A stretch of 44,417 nucleotides of DNA from Oscillochloris sp. ZM17-4 (GCF_019599295.1 NZ_JAIEWN010000011.1:18205-62621); one strand, 5' to 3'; shown: positions 33,640 through 42,103, numbered from the stretch's first letter. Numbers and translations: made by a program. Notes: generated by a model from the letters alone, not told the origin.

Positions 33640-33830
33640 TAGAGGGTGTGACGCATGGTTCTGCAACGGTGCCATGGCGGGCGGCTGAATCCGCGTCGCC
33701 GGGGCGCTGCGCGCCGAGCGTCGTCCTGCGCCGACGCCGGAACCGCCCGCGAAGGCGGGCGGGCGGACGCAGGCCCCCCCGGCGCGGCTTCGGCCGCCCG
33801 CCCACATAAGACTATACGTCGCACCCACAG
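33640..33830. repeat. Palindromic MITE-like element D
   Basis: Imperfect terminal repeats (gggtgtgacg at the left, cgtcgcaccc at the right) enclose a core with gcgggcggctgaatccgcg, gccgacgcc, ccgcccgcgaaggcgggcgg and ggcgcggcttcggccgcc. The right end atacgtcgcaccc is shared with element F at 15199-15211. It lies directly upstream of the beta-lactamase-like gene, occupying its promoter region. Confidence 0.65.
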
Positions 33831-33844
33831 TAGAGAGGCCACCC

Positions 33845-34645
33845 ATGTCCACCCCCGACCTCGTCGAGTCGCTCGCCCACGAGGCGGGCGGACAGATCGC
33901 CTTCGCCTTCCACGACCTGCAGACCGGCATCTGGGCACGCCACCGCGCCGACGAGCGCGTGCCCACGGCCAGCGTGATCAAGCTGCCAATGCTTGTCCAC
34001 ATCGCCCTGGCCGTCGACGAGGGGGCGCTCAGATGGGACGAGCCGATCACCCTGGCTGAAGCCGTCAAGGTTGCCGGCTCCGGCATCCTCAAGGAGCTGG
34101 GCGCCGGGCTCAGCCTCAGCCTGCGTGACCTCTGCCTGCTGATGACCGCCCTCTCCGACAACACCGCTACCAACATGCTGATCGACCGGGTCGGCATCGA
34201 GGCGATCAACGCCCGCGCCCAGGCCCTCGGCATGGCTCAGACCCGCCTGCTGCGCCGCGCTTTCAGCCCCGACACCCCGGCGAGCATCCCTTTCGGCCTC
34301 GGCGTCACCACCGCCGACGAGATGGCCGGCCTGCTGGTCAAGATCGCCCGGCGCCAGCTCGGCGACGGCGCGGCCGCCGACACAGTGCGGGACATCCTGG
34401 CCACCCAGCAAGACCGCGCCGGCATCCCGCGCATGCTGCCCGAGGGCTGGGCCTACGCCGGCAAGACCGGTGCGGTTGAGGCGCTGCGCGCCGACGCCGG
34501 GGTCATCACCGCGCCCGACGGCCGGCGCTTTGTGCTGGCCGCCTTCTGCGCCAGCATGCCCATAGTCGACTGGACGCCCGACAACCCCGGCCTGCTCGCC
34601 ATCGCCCGCCTGGCCCAGGCGCTGCTCATCCCCGACGAGGTGTAA
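33845..34645 (+). CDS. Class A beta-lactamase-like serine hydrolase without the Glu166 motif
   Basis: The 266-aa protein shows the class A fold signatures SVIK (Ser43, Lys46), SDN (104-106) and KTG (207-209). The omega-loop ExxLN motif that supplies the deacylating Glu166 is absent: the corresponding stretch reads RRAFSPDTPASIPFGLGVTTADEM. No signal peptide is seen, so it appears cytoplasmic. With no Glu166 it is more likely an acyl-enzyme-forming hydrolase or peptidase than an antibiotic-degrading enzyme; real substrate unknown. The start has AGAGAGGCC upstream. Three tandem hairpin repeats begin at its stop codon. Confidence 0.85.
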   Translation: MSTPDLVESLAHEAGGQIAFAFHDLQTGIWARHRADERVPTASVIKLPMLVHIALAVDEGALRWDEPITLAEAVKVAGSGILKELGAGLSLSLRDLCLLMTALSDNTATNMLIDRVGIEAINARAQALGMAQTRLLRRAFSPDTPASIPFGLGVTTADEMAGLLVKIARRQLGDGAAADTVRDILATQQDRAGIPRMLPEGWAYAGKTGAVEALRADAGVITAPDGRRFVLAAFCASMPIVDWTPDNPGLLAIARLAQALLIPDEV

Positions 34646-34785
34646 GGGCGCAGCAGCGCGGCGCTGCGCGCCCCGACGGGTGCCACCAGTAAGGGCGCAG
34701 CAGCGCGGCGCTGCTGCGCCCCGACGGGTGCCACCAGTAAGGGCGCAGCAGCGCGGCGCTGCTGCGCCCCGACGGGTGCCACCAA
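34643..34785. repeat. Three tandem 47-48 bp hairpin repeats starting at a stop codon
   Basis: Copies at 34643-34689, 34690-34737 and 34738-34785. Each starts taagggcgcagcagcgcg, folds with the following gctgctgcgcc, and ends gacgggtgccaccag (last copy ccaccaa). The first copy contains the TAA of the beta-lactamase-like gene and has a slightly changed right arm. They are contiguous with no spacers, so this is not a CRISPR array. Probably an amplified terminator. Confidence 0.9.
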
Positions 34786-34865
34786 TCCCTCCTCATGATC
34801 ACAGAGTCAGACCACTAGAACAAAAGATCGGCCCCACGAACCATGCAAAACCTGTGACGGTAGGC

Positions 34866-34871
34866 TATAAT
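34866..34871 (+). promoter_or_regulatory. -10 box upstream of uvrB
   Basis: A perfect TATAAT, 109 bp before the uvrB ATG. The -35 region is weak (atgcaa at 17 bp). No SOS/LexA-type palindrome was recognised between here and the start. Confidence 0.5.
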
Positions 34872-34881
34872 ACTGATAGCC

Positions 34882-34951
34882 GTCAGGAGTCAGGAGTCAG
34901 CCGCCCCGGCGCAGCGCAGCGCCACCGGGCCTCTGGCTTCTGGCTTCTGAC
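34882..34951. repeat. GTCAGGA/TTCTGGC heptamer palindrome in the uvrB leader
   Basis: Two GTCAGGA heptamers plus GTCAGCC (34882-34902) face CTCTGGC, TTCTGGC, TTCTGAC (34931-34951) across a GC-rich centre, forming an imperfect hairpin in the 5' leader of uvrB. It belongs to the same style of 7-bp repeat as those at 384, 9517 and 36986. Confidence 0.7.
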
Positions 34952-34979
34952 GTATCATTGCTGAATAAAGAGCGCCCCT

Positions 34980-36986
34980 ATGACCTTTCGTGTTGAGGCA
35001 CCCTATACGCCGACCGGCGACCAGCCCGAGGCGATCCGAAAGCTGGTGGAGGGCCTGGGCGAGGGCCACCGCCACCAGACCCTGCTGGGGGCCACGGCTA
35101 CCGGTAAGACGGCCGTCATGGCCTGGATCTTCGAGCAGGTCAAGCGCCCGACCCTGGTGCTCGCCCATAACAAGACGCTGGTCTCCCAGCTCTGGGCCGA
35201 GTTCCGCGACTTCCTGCCCGACGCCGCCGTCGAGATGTTCATCTCCTACTACGATGAGTACACCCCTGAGGCCTACGTGCCCAGCAAGGACCTGTACATC
35301 GAGAAGGAGGCCAGCATCAATGAGGAGATCGACCGGCTGCGCCACGCCGCCACCCAGGCTCTCTTCACCCGCCGCGACGTGCTGATCGTCGCCTCGGTCT
35401 CGGCGATCTTCGGCCTCGGCTCGCCCCAGGACTACGGCCAGGTGGTCATCCCCATCCGCGCCGGCGAGGTGCGCAACCGCGACAAGCTGCTGCGCCAGCT
35501 GATCGACCTGCAGTTCGAGCGCAACGACATCGACTTCCACCGCGGCACCTTCCGCGTCCGCGGCGATACCCTCGACATCATGCCGGCCAACAGCGAGACA
35601 GCCGTGCGCGTCGAGTTCTGGGGCGACGATGTCGAGCGGATCGTCGAGCTCGACCCGCTCACCGGCGAGATCCTGCTCACCCGCACCGCCGTGGACATCT
35701 ACCCGGCCAAGCACTTCGTCACCACCAAGGATAAGCTCGCCGGCGCCGTGCGCAGCATCCAGGACGAGCTCGGCGAGCGCCTGCGCGAGCTTGAGGCGAA
35801 CGGCAAGGTCCTGGAGGCCGCCCGCCTCAAGCAGCGCACCATGTACGATCTGGAGATGCTCGGCGAGGTCGGCTACTGCTCCGGCATCGAGAACTACTCG
35901 CGCCACATGGACGGCCGCAGCCCCGGACAGACGCCCTGGACCCTGATCGACTACTTCCCCGACGACTTCCTGCTCTTCGTCGACGAGAGCCACATCAGCC
36001 TGCCCCAGGTGCGCGGCATGTATAAGGGCGACCGCTCGCGCAAGGAGACGCTGGTCGACTTCGGCTTCCGCCTGCCCTCGGCCCTCGACAACCGGCCCAT
36101 GCACTTCGAGGAGTTCGAGGAGCATATCTACCATGCGATCTATGTCTCGGCCACCCCCGGCCCCTACGAGCGCGAGCACAGCCAGCAGGTCGTCGAGCAG
36201 ATCATCCGGCCCACCGGCCTAGTCGACCCGATGATCGAGGTGCGCCCCTCCAAGGGCCAGGTGGACGATCTGGTGTCCGAGGTGCGCAAGCGGGTCGAGA
36301 AGGGCCAGCGCGCCCTCGTCACCACCCTCACCAAGCGCATGGCCGAGGATCTGGCCGACTACCTCAAGGAGACCGGAGTGCGCACGATGTACCTGCACTC
36401 CGACATCGACACCATGGAGCGGGTCGAGATCCTGCGCGACCTGCGCCTGGGCGTGTATGACGTGGTGGTCGGCATCAACCTACTGCGCGAGGGCCTCGAC
36501 CTGCCCGAGGTCAGCCTTGTCGCCATCCTCGACGCCGACAAAGAGGGCTTCCTGCGCTCGGAGACCTCGCTCATCCAGATCATCGGCCGGGCCGCCCGCC
36601 ACCTGGAGGGCCGGGTGATCATGTACGCCGACAGCGTCACCAACTCGATGGACGCCGCGATCAAGGAGACCCGCCGCCGCCGCGACATCCAGATCGCCCA
36701 CAACGCGCGCCACAACATCGTCCCGGTGGGCATCTCCAAAGGCGTGCGCGACCTCTCCGACCGCCTGCGCAAGATGGCCGAGGAGCGCGGCGAGTACCAG
36801 GTCAATGGCAAAGGCGCGCAGGCCAAGCCGATCATCGCCGAGATCCCGCGCGACGAGCTGAACAAGCTGATCAAAGACCTGGAGAAGCAGATGAAGCAGG
36901 CCGCCAAAAACCTCGAGTTCGAGAAGGCCGCCGCCCTGCGCGACCAGGTGATGGAGCTGAGGAAGACGCTGGCCCTCGATGCATAA
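34980..36986 (+). CDS. uvrB: UvrB, excinuclease ABC subunit B
   Basis: The 668-aa protein is the damage-verifying helicase-like subunit of nucleotide excision repair. The P-loop is GATATGKT (37-44), unlike the common GVTGSGKT. The beta-hairpin that clamps DNA reads [14 protein letters not shown], with Glu where most UvrBs have the third Tyr of YYDYYQPEAYVP. Helicase motifs include [53 protein letters not shown] and [21 protein letters not shown]-terminal UVR domain (about 628-663) contacts UvrC. Length and order are complete. The ATG has no strong Shine-Dalgarno. uvrA and uvrC are not in the window. Confidence 0.97.
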   Translation: MTFRVEAPYTPTGDQPEAIRKLVEGLGEGHRHQTLLGATATGKTAVMAWIFEQVKRPTLVLAHNKTLVSQLWAEFRDFLPDAAVEMFISYYDEYTPEAYVPSKDLYIEKEASINEEIDRLRHAATQALFTRRDVLIVASVSAIFGLGSPQDYGQVVIPIRAGEVRNRDKLLRQLIDLQFERNDIDFHRGTFRVRGDTLDIMPANSETAVRVEFWGDDVERIVELDPLTGEILLTRTAVDIYPAKHFVTTKDKLAGAVRSIQDELGERLRELEANGKVLEAARLKQRTMYDLEMLGEVGYCSGIENYSRHMDGRSPGQTPWTLIDYFPDDFLLFVDESHISLPQVRGMYKGDRSRKETLVDFGFRLPSALDNRPMHFEEFEEHIYHAIYVSATPGPYEREHSQQVVEQIIRPTGLVDPMIEVRPSKGQVDDLVSEVRKRVEKGQRALVTTLTKRMAEDLADYLKETGVRTMYLHSDIDTMERVEILRDLRLGVYDVVVGINLLREGLDLPEVSLVAILDADKEGFLRSETSLIQIIGRAARHLEGRVIMYADSVTNSMDAAIKETRRRRDIQIAHNARHNIVPVGISKGVRDLSDRLRKMAEERGEYQVNGKGAQAKPIIAEIPRDELNKLIKDLEKQMKQAAKNLEFEKAAALRDQVMELRKTLALDA

Positions 36987-37049
36987 TTGCAGATTGCAGA
37001 TTGCAGATTGAGCTCTGCAATCTGCAATCTGCAATCTGCAATCTACAAT
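36986..37049. repeat. ATTGCAG heptamer palindrome between uvrB and the NERD gene
   Basis: Three ATTGCAG heptamers and a fourth partial one (36986-37013) are followed by four TCTGCAA heptamers and TCTACAA, giving a hairpin of about 60 bp. It begins at the last base of the uvrB stop and ends 7 bp before the NERD start, so it is the entire intergenic region and leaves no room for an independent promoter. Confidence 0.9.
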
Positions 37050-37056
37050 AATCTGT

Positions 37057-38379
37057 ATGGCAGTCCAAGTCTGGATCGGCGAGAAGCCAGAACACCCCAA
37101 CGAGCGACGTGCGATCATGGCCCTGGCGAACGGTCTCGACCGGCTGGACGGCCTGCATCTGATCCTGGCCAACTTTAGCGTCGGCGGGCGGACAGTCGAC
37201 ATGGTGATCATCAAGCACGACGCGATCTTCATCGTCGAGCTGAAGCACTGCGACGGGCGGGTGATCGGCAGCGTCAACGGCCCCTGGTTCGTGGAGGGCC
37301 GCAACGGCGAGCGCAAGCGGCTCAACCCCGGCCGCAAGAACCCCTACAACCAGGTCATCTCCTACTTCCACGCCCTGACCAACTTCCTCAACGAGCACCG
37401 CCGCGAGTTCCTCTCGCAGCAGAAGGCCAACGACATCGACTTCCGCACCTGCAAGCGCGCGGTGGTGATCTCGCCCACGATGCAGGAGGGCTCGGAGATC
37501 GAGCTGGACTGGAAGGTCGAGCTGAAGGGACTCGACGAGCTGCCGGCCTACCTGATCACCGAGCGATCATCGGAGATCGAGCTCACCGACGATGAGATGC
37601 TGGCCATCCCGCAGATGCTCCACTGCACCCCCTGGGACGAGATCAACACCGTGATCCGCGGGGTGATCAGCGAGCCGGATGCGCCGCCCCCTGCGCCCGC
37701 CCCGCCCATCGAGGTAGCTCCACAAGACGAGTCGCCGCCCGGCCTCTGGCAGCGGATCGTGGGCATCCTGCGCACCACCACCGGCCGGGTCGCCGCCGGC
37801 CTCGCCCTGATGGTCGCCGTGCTCTTCATCGCCCTGATCATGCGCCCGGCCCAGGTGATCATCCCCGACGCCGACCAGCCCCTCGTGCCGATCGCCGAGG
37901 TGACCGGCGTCCCCACCGGGGGGGCGCCCCTCGCCGACGACGCCCCCGACGGCGGATGTCGCTGGTCGAGCTACCAGCTGGTCGGCAAGCGCTGGGACGG
38001 GGCGAGCGGCGGCTGGGTCAGCGTCGCGGTCGGCGAGGGCAGCGCCGGCCTGCTGCCCGAGGTGGTGGTGGCGCTGGAGCAGGTGGCCACGTGCAGCGAC
38101 CAGATCACCCTCACGTGGAGCGTCCAGAACAACAGCGCCAAGGAGATCAGCTTCCCCCTGCGCAGCGACAACATCCAGATCAGCGACAGCCTGGGCAACG
38201 ACTACCAGATCACCGACGATGCCTCGCAGCCCAACAATATGCGGGTGGCCCCCGGGGCCAAGGAGCGCGGAGTGTCTGTGTCCGACCGGCCGGTGAGCCG
38301 CAGCGCCTCCTCGCTCCTCGTCCGCCTCAAGAACCAGCCCTTCGGCGAGGCCAGCTTCGTCGTGTCGCTGCAAAAATAA
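37057..38379 (+). CDS. NERD-domain membrane protein with extracytoplasmic C-terminal domain
   Basis: The 440-aa protein has an N-terminal NERD nuclease-related domain (about 1-130). Asp48 (TVDMVII) and Glu61-x-Lys63 (FIVELKH) match the D...ExK core of the PD-(D/E)xK fold. A segment with WKVELKGLDELPAYLI follows, then a Pro-rich stretch and one transmembrane helix (about 245-263; AGLALMVAVLFIALIM). The outer domain of about 160 residues has a beta-rich pattern like DUF4352/Ig-type domains (VTLTWSVQNNSAKEISFPL-like). The nuclease-like part is inside and the beta domain outside. It sits directly behind uvrB, separated only by a heptamer palindrome, so co-transcription is likely. Function is unknown; nuclease activity is predicted only from the residues. 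Confidence 0.82.
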   Translation: MAVQVWIGEKPEHPNERRAIMALANGLDRLDGLHLILANFSVGGRTVDMVIIKHDAIFIVELKHCDGRVIGSVNGPWFVEGRNGERKRLNPGRKNPYNQVISYFHALTNFLNEHRREFLSQQKANDIDFRTCKRAVVISPTMQEGSEIELDWKVELKGLDELPAYLITERSSEIELTDDEMLAIPQMLHCTPWDEINTVIRGVISEPDAPPPAPAPPIEVAPQDESPPGLWQRIVGILRTTTGRVAAGLALMVAVLFIALIMRPAQVIIPDADQPLVPIAEVTGVPTGGAPLADDAPDGGCRWSSYQLVGKRWDGASGGWVSVAVGEGSAGLLPEVVVALEQVATCSDQITLTWSVQNNSAKEISFPLRSDNIQISDSLGNDYQITDDASQPNNMRVAPGAKERGVSVSDRPVSRSASSLLVRLKNQPFGEASFVVSLQK

Positions 38380-38380
38380 T

Positions 38381-38435
38381 GCATAGCAAAGGGTGAAATG
38401 GCTAGCGAAGCTAGCCATTTCACCCTTTGCTATGC
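38381..38435. repeat. Perfect 55-bp palindrome centred on GCGAAGC
   Basis: Two 26-bp arms (gcatagcaaagggtgaaatg at the outer end) flank GAA (38407-38409). The tip reads GCTAGCGAAGCTAGC. A second hairpin, GGGCGAAAGCCC, follows at 38445-38456, then taaag. It lies between the convergent NERD and thioesterase genes and starts 1 bp after the NERD stop, so it could terminate both. Same design as 4158-4208. Confidence 0.9.
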
Positions 38436-38457
38436 GGTAATACCCTGGGCGAAAGCC

Positions 38458-38877
38458 CTAAAGCGCCGCGCGACGCCTGAGCTCATCCGGCACCGGCACC
38501 GTCCTCCCCGCCGCGTAGTCATACATCACCAGCACGCTGCGGGCGCTGGCGATCAGCGCCTCGTCGGCGGCGCGGGCGATGGCGTACTCCATCGAGAAGC
38601 TCTTGGTGCCGAACGAGGCGATCCGCACCCCGACGCCCAGCCGGTCGTTGAAGAAGGCCGGCGTCTTGTAGCTGATCGTCAGCTCGGCCAGGATGATGTT
38701 CAGCTGCTCCAGCGGCAGGCCGGTGAGCTGGCTGTAGAAGTCGATCCGCGCCGACTCCAGGTAGGTCGCGTAGACGGCGTTGTTCACGTGACCCAGCGAG
38801 TCCAGGTCGCGGAAGCGCACGTCGAGCCAGTGGATAAACGGGAAGCCCGCAAGCGGGGCTGGCATATCGCGAGACAT
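38458..38877 (-). CDS. Acyl-CoA thioesterase of the 4HBT/YbgC-FadM family
   Basis: The 139-aa protein has the single hot-dog fold signature VRFRDLDSLGHVNNAVYATYLESARIDFY, with Asp26 the likely catalytic residue, and ISYKTPAFFNDRLGVGVRIASFGTKSFSMEY in the second half. It should hydrolyse acyl-CoA or related thioesters as a tetramer in the cytoplasm. AAGGAG is 7 bp before the ATG at 38877. It follows the nitroreductase gene by 48 bp, which are mostly a perfect hairpin, so its expression may depend on partial read-through. Confidence 0.9.
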   Translation of the reverse strand: MSRDMPAPLAGFPFIHWLDVRFRDLDSLGHVNNAVYATYLESARIDFYSQLTGLPLEQLNIILAELTISYKTPAFFNDRLGVGVRIASFGTKSFSMEYAIARAADEALIASARSVLVMYDYAAGRTVPVPDELRRRAAL

Positions 38878-38892
38878 AGATGCTCCTTCAGC

Positions 38893-38929
38893 GTAAGGGC
38901 GCAGCAGCGCGGCGCTGCTGCGCCCTTAC
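38893..38929. terminator. 37-bp hairpin between nitroreductase and thioesterase genes
   Basis: Perfect 17-bp arms GTAAGGGCGCAGCAGCG and complement flank CGG. The TAA stop of the nitroreductase gene (38926-38928) is part of the arm. The sequence is the same unit as the triple repeat at 34643. Confidence 0.8.
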
Positions 38930-39765
38930 TTCAGCGGGAAGCCCAGCCGCCCCAGGCTGGCCCGCAGCGTGTCGCGCCCGGAGAGCGTCTCGGGGCCGGC
39001 GACCCGGCGGGCCGAGTGCTCGACCCAGTCGCCGCGCACGCGCATCTGCTGCTCGGCGTAGAACGCGTCCATGGCCCGGCCGTACTCCTCCAGGGCGGCC
39101 GGCTCGGCCGCCGTATCGTAGCGCTCGCGGTGCAGCACCGCCGCCTGGGGCAGCCGCGGCTTGATCGCGGCCGCGCTGTCCTCGACGGGGTAGCCCACGC
39201 ACATCCCGAAGACGGCGAAGGCCCCGGGCGGCAGGCCCAGCTCGGCGGCCACATCCTCGGGGCGGTTGCGCATCCCGCCGATGTAGACCACGCCCATGCC
39301 CAGCGACTCGGCGGCCACGGCGGCGTTCTGGGCGGCCAGGGCCGCGTCCACCGCCGCCAGCAGAAACATCTCGGTGTAGTCCAGGGCCGCGTGCGGCATC
39401 CCCCGCGCCTCGGCCGCGCGGGCCAGGCGCGAGAGGTCGGCCAGCCAGACCAGGAAGAGCGGGGCCTGGCGGATGTGGGCCTGGTCGCCGGCGAGCTGGG
39501 CCAGGCGCCCCCTGCGCGCGGGGGTCTCGACGGCCACCACGCTCCAGGCCTGCAGATTCGAGGAGGTCGAGGCGGACTGGGCGGCGGCAACCAGCAGCTC
39601 CAGAGCGCCCTCTGGCAGGGGCGTCCCCTGGTAGCTGCGGATCGAGCGGTGCTGGAGGATCGCGCTGATCGCCGCGCTCCAGCTCTCGCCGGCGGGCAGG
39701 CGGTCGGCACCGTAGCGGGCGCGCAGCAGCTCGGCTGCGGTGGTGGCAGGTTCAGTAGTTGTCAT
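38926..39765 (-). CDS. NADPH-dependent nitroreductase/FMN oxidoreductase (NfsA-like)
   Basis: The 279-aa protein has the nitroreductase fold: HRSIRSYQGTPLPEGALELLVAAAQSASTSSNLQAWSVVAV near the N-terminus binds FMN, GMGVVYIGGMRNRPEDVAAELGLP and AVFGMCVGYP are the typical second block, and a C-terminal arm of about 60 residues is as in NfsA/NfrA. It should reduce nitroaromatics, quinones or flavins. The start MTTTEPATTAAELL lies inside the end of the upstream amidase-like reading frame (14-bp overlap), preceded by CAGGGT. The gene ends in the hairpin at 38893. Confidence 0.9.
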   Translation of the reverse strand: MTTTEPATTAAELLRARYGADRLPAGESWSAAISAILQHRSIRSYQGTPLPEGALELLVAAAQSASTSSNLQAWSVVAVETPARRGRLAQLAGDQAHIRQAPLFLVWLADLSRLARAAEARGMPHAALDYTEMFLLAAVDAALAAQNAAVAAESLGMGVVYIGGMRNRPEDVAAELGLPPGAFAVFGMCVGYPVEDSAAAIKPRLPQAAVLHRERYDTAAEPAALEEYGRAMDAFYAEQQMRVRGDWVEHSARRVAGPETLSGRDTLRASLGRLGFPLK

Positions 39766-42103
39766 ACCCTGAATCGTACCACAACCTGCGCCGCCTCCCG
39801 GCGGAATTTTTGTTAGCGCGAATAAGTCCTGGGTTAACCTGGGAGCGTCGGTGGCCCCGCTCGCGACTGAAGTCGCAGCGCGGGGGCCTCCGGCCAACGA
39901 ACACGAAGTCCACTGTCACGGTGGCCGGCGCGGGGTTGGGGTTGCTCACGCACAGGTAGTAGCTGGCGTCGCGGGTGCGCCCGTCCACGAAGGCCCAGCT
40001 GTAGCCGGGGGCCAGCGCCCCGGCGCCCACCGATCCGGCCGCGCCGCCGTTGAAGGTCATGGCCCGCTCCACGGCCACCGGCCGGTCGGCAGTCACCTCA
40101 GTAGAGACGCCGAGGTCGGGAACAACATCGTTGACGTTAATCACGAGCTGGGAGCGCGGCGGGATGGCGTAGCGCCGCACGTCGCTGGCGCCGTCCGGCC
40201 CCATAAAGACGGCCTCGGTGTTGGCCGGCTGGTCGTTGGGGTTAAGCACCAGCAGGCGCATCTGGAAGCCATTCTCGGTGGTGCCCTCGGCAAAAAGCCA
40301 GCGCCGCGAGAGCGTGTCGATGCCGCGCCCGGTGTGCAGGCCGGGCGCCGCGCCCTCGGGGCTGCGTCCGAAGCGCATGGTGCGCTCGACGGCGATCGGC
40401 TGGGCGGCGATCACCCGCGCGCCGAAGCTGGCGTCCGGCAGGACATCGTGTACCGCCACCACTAGCCGGTCGCGCGCGCTAATCTGCACCTTCTGCTCGA
40501 ACTGCGTGCCGTCGCTGCGCATGTAGGTGATCGTCGCCGAGACGGCGGCGGCCTGGGGGTTGAAGAGGATCAGGTAGGTGCTGTTGGTGCCCTCGGTGGA
40601 CCCCTCGGCGAAGTACCAGATCCGCGAGAGCCGGCTGATGCCGGGGCCGCCGTCCACATCGGTGGTCAGGTTCATGCTGCGCTCGGCCAGGAGCGGCGCG
40701 CTCGACTCGACGATGGCTGGCAGCGAGGTGGTGCCCGAGATCACATCGTTGAGCACGAGGTCGCTGCGTGCGCCGGCGGGCACGCCGACGATCCGGGTCA
40801 GCGGCGGCTCGCCGGGGGGGATGAGCGTGACCTTCGCGTCGGCCTGGGCGCCGGAGAGGTTGAGAAAGCTCAGCCGCTCGCTGTAGTCGGCCACATTCCC
40901 CTCGGCGAAGTACCAGCGCGCCCGCACCGTCGACTGGTCGGCCAGGCTGCGGATCTGCGGCAGCAGGGCGAGCGTGGCCTGGGCCGGGTCGGCTGCGGCT
41001 GGGTCAGCCTCGCTGTGGGCGGCGATGTTGGGGCGCTGGGCGCGCGCGTCGCCCACGAGTACGATGTGCTGCCCGGCAGGCGCGATGTCGTAGGCCTGGC
41101 CGAGCCAGGCCAGCAGGCCGATCAGGGCGCCCTGGGCCTCGGCGCTCGGCGCGGCACCCTGGGGGGCGACCAGCGCGATATGGATGGTCACATCGCCGCC
41201 CGAGAGCCGGCCCACGTCCGAGGTCGGCCCGCCAAGGCGGCCCTCGTAGAGGTTGCCGCCGGCGTCGATCACATAGTGGTAGGCCAGATCGTCCCAGCCC
41301 AGCACATCGGTCTGGTAGGCCAGCAGGGCGCGCATCAGGTCGAGGCTGCTTTCGGACGGGTCAGCGGCGATCTGGTGGATGATGATGCCGCGCGGGTCGC
41401 GCCGGGCGGGCTGGGCGGCCGCGACGGTGCCGCTCCAGTCGCTGCGACCGATCAGCACCGGCCGCTGGGTCAGCGTCTCCCGGCCGGAGAGGATCGGGCG
41501 GCGCGGCAGGCCGGCGGCCAGGGTCGGCGTGGGCTGGGCGGTGCGCAGATAGCTCACCGTCACCGCGCTGAGCGTGGCCGAGGCGCGGGCGACCTGGCTG
41601 GTCAGGCTGGCCCGCAGCTGGAGGTAGGCGCTGTCGGCGGGGAAGGCGAGGACATCGGCGGTGGCCAGGGCGCCGTCGTCGGCCTGGGAGCGGGCGTCGC
41701 CGCTCTCAAGGGGCTGCCAGGCGCCCCAGCCATCGTCGGGGTTGCCCCCGGCGGGCGGCGGCGGGGTGGCGCGGGCGCGCAGCTCAAGCCGCACGCCGGT
41801 GCCCTCGATCAGGTCGGCGTGCCAGACGGCGCCGGCCGCGTTGAAGGCGAAGGCCGTGGCGAAGGGCGCCGAGAGGAACGCCCCGGCGACCTGGTCCTCG
41901 GCGAGGCGCAGCTCGCCCCCGGCGTTGTTGGTGATCAGCAGGCCGCTCGACGCGCCGGCCTCCCAGTCGGCGACATCGCTCAGCTGCCAGGAGTCCGCCT
42001 TCACCTGCGGGGCCTGCTGCGCGCGGGCGGGCGCGGCGAAGGGGAGCAGGGCGGCGACGAGCACGAGGGCGAGGAGGTGGGGGAGGGCGGCGCTTCGGCT
42101 CAT
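39752..42103 (-). CDS. Secreted PGRP/amidase-like protein with WYFAEG repeats and an altered C-terminus
   Basis: The 783-aa protein has a signal peptide (1-28, ending ARA-QQ), a beta-rich N-terminal region (about 35-180) and a type-2 amidase/PGRP-like domain (about 205-380) with RPVLIGRSDWSG, GIIIHQ (His243) and DDLAYHYVIDAGGNLYEGRLGG. The CPG zinc-ligand block is degenerate (AAHSEADPAAADPAQ: Cys replaced by Asp). Four repeats follow with the key RWYFAEGN, IWYFAEGS, RWLFAEGT and SWAFVDGR, at about 394-480, 490-575, 585-670 and 690-735. The fourth stops early: the last 48 residues are encoded by repeat element G and flanking DNA and look non-native. AAGGAAG precedes the ATG at 42103. Peptidoglycan binding or remodelling is the likely role; catalysis is uncertain. 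Confidence 0.85.
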   Translation of the reverse strand: MSRSAALPHLLALVLVAALLPFAAPARAQQAPQVKADSWQLSDVADWEAGASSGLLITNNAGGELRLAEDQVAGAFLSAPFATAFAFNAAGAVWHADLIEGTGVRLELRARATPPPPAGGNPDDGWGAWQPLESGDARSQADDGALATADVLAFPADSAYLQLRASLTSQVARASATLSAVTVSYLRTAQPTPTLAAGLPRRPILSGRETLTQRPVLIGRSDWSGTVAAAQPARRDPRGIIIHQIAADPSESSLDLMRALLAYQTDVLGWDDLAYHYVIDAGGNLYEGRLGGPTSDVGRLSGGDVTIHIALVAPQGAAPSAEAQGALIGLLAWLGQAYDIAPAGQHIVLVGDARAQRPNIAAHSEADPAAADPAQATLALLPQIRSLADQSTVRARWYFAEGNVADYSERLSFLNLSGAQADAKVTLIPPGEPPLTRIVGVPAGARSDLVLNDVISGTTSLPAIVESSAPLLAERSMNLTTDVDGGPGISRLSRIWYFAEGSTEGTNSTYLILFNPQAAAVSATITYMRSDGTQFEQKVQISARDRLVVAVHDVLPDASFGARVIAAQPIAVERTMRFGRSPEGAAPGLHTGRGIDTLSRRWLFAEGTTENGFQMRLLVLNPNDQPANTEAVFMGPDGASDVRRYAIPPRSQLVINVNDVVPDLGVSTEVTADRPVAVERAMTFNGGAAGSVGAGALAPGYSWAFVDGRTRDASYYLCVSNPNPAPATVTVDFVFVGRRPPRCDFSRERGHRRSQVNPGLIRANKNSAGRRRRLWYDSGYDNY
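39812..39905. repeat. Repeat element G inside the 3' end of the amidase-like gene
   Basis: It begins gttagcgcgaata, the same left end as element F (15109-15121). It contains gctcgcgactgaagtcgcagc and gggggcctccggcc, the core pattern of elements A-D. The amidase-like frame runs through it and departs from its repeat family exactly here. Confidence 0.65.

Noticed and set aside
34643-34785. CRISPR array
   Set aside because: The three repeats are directly abutting with no unique spacers, and no cas gene is present.
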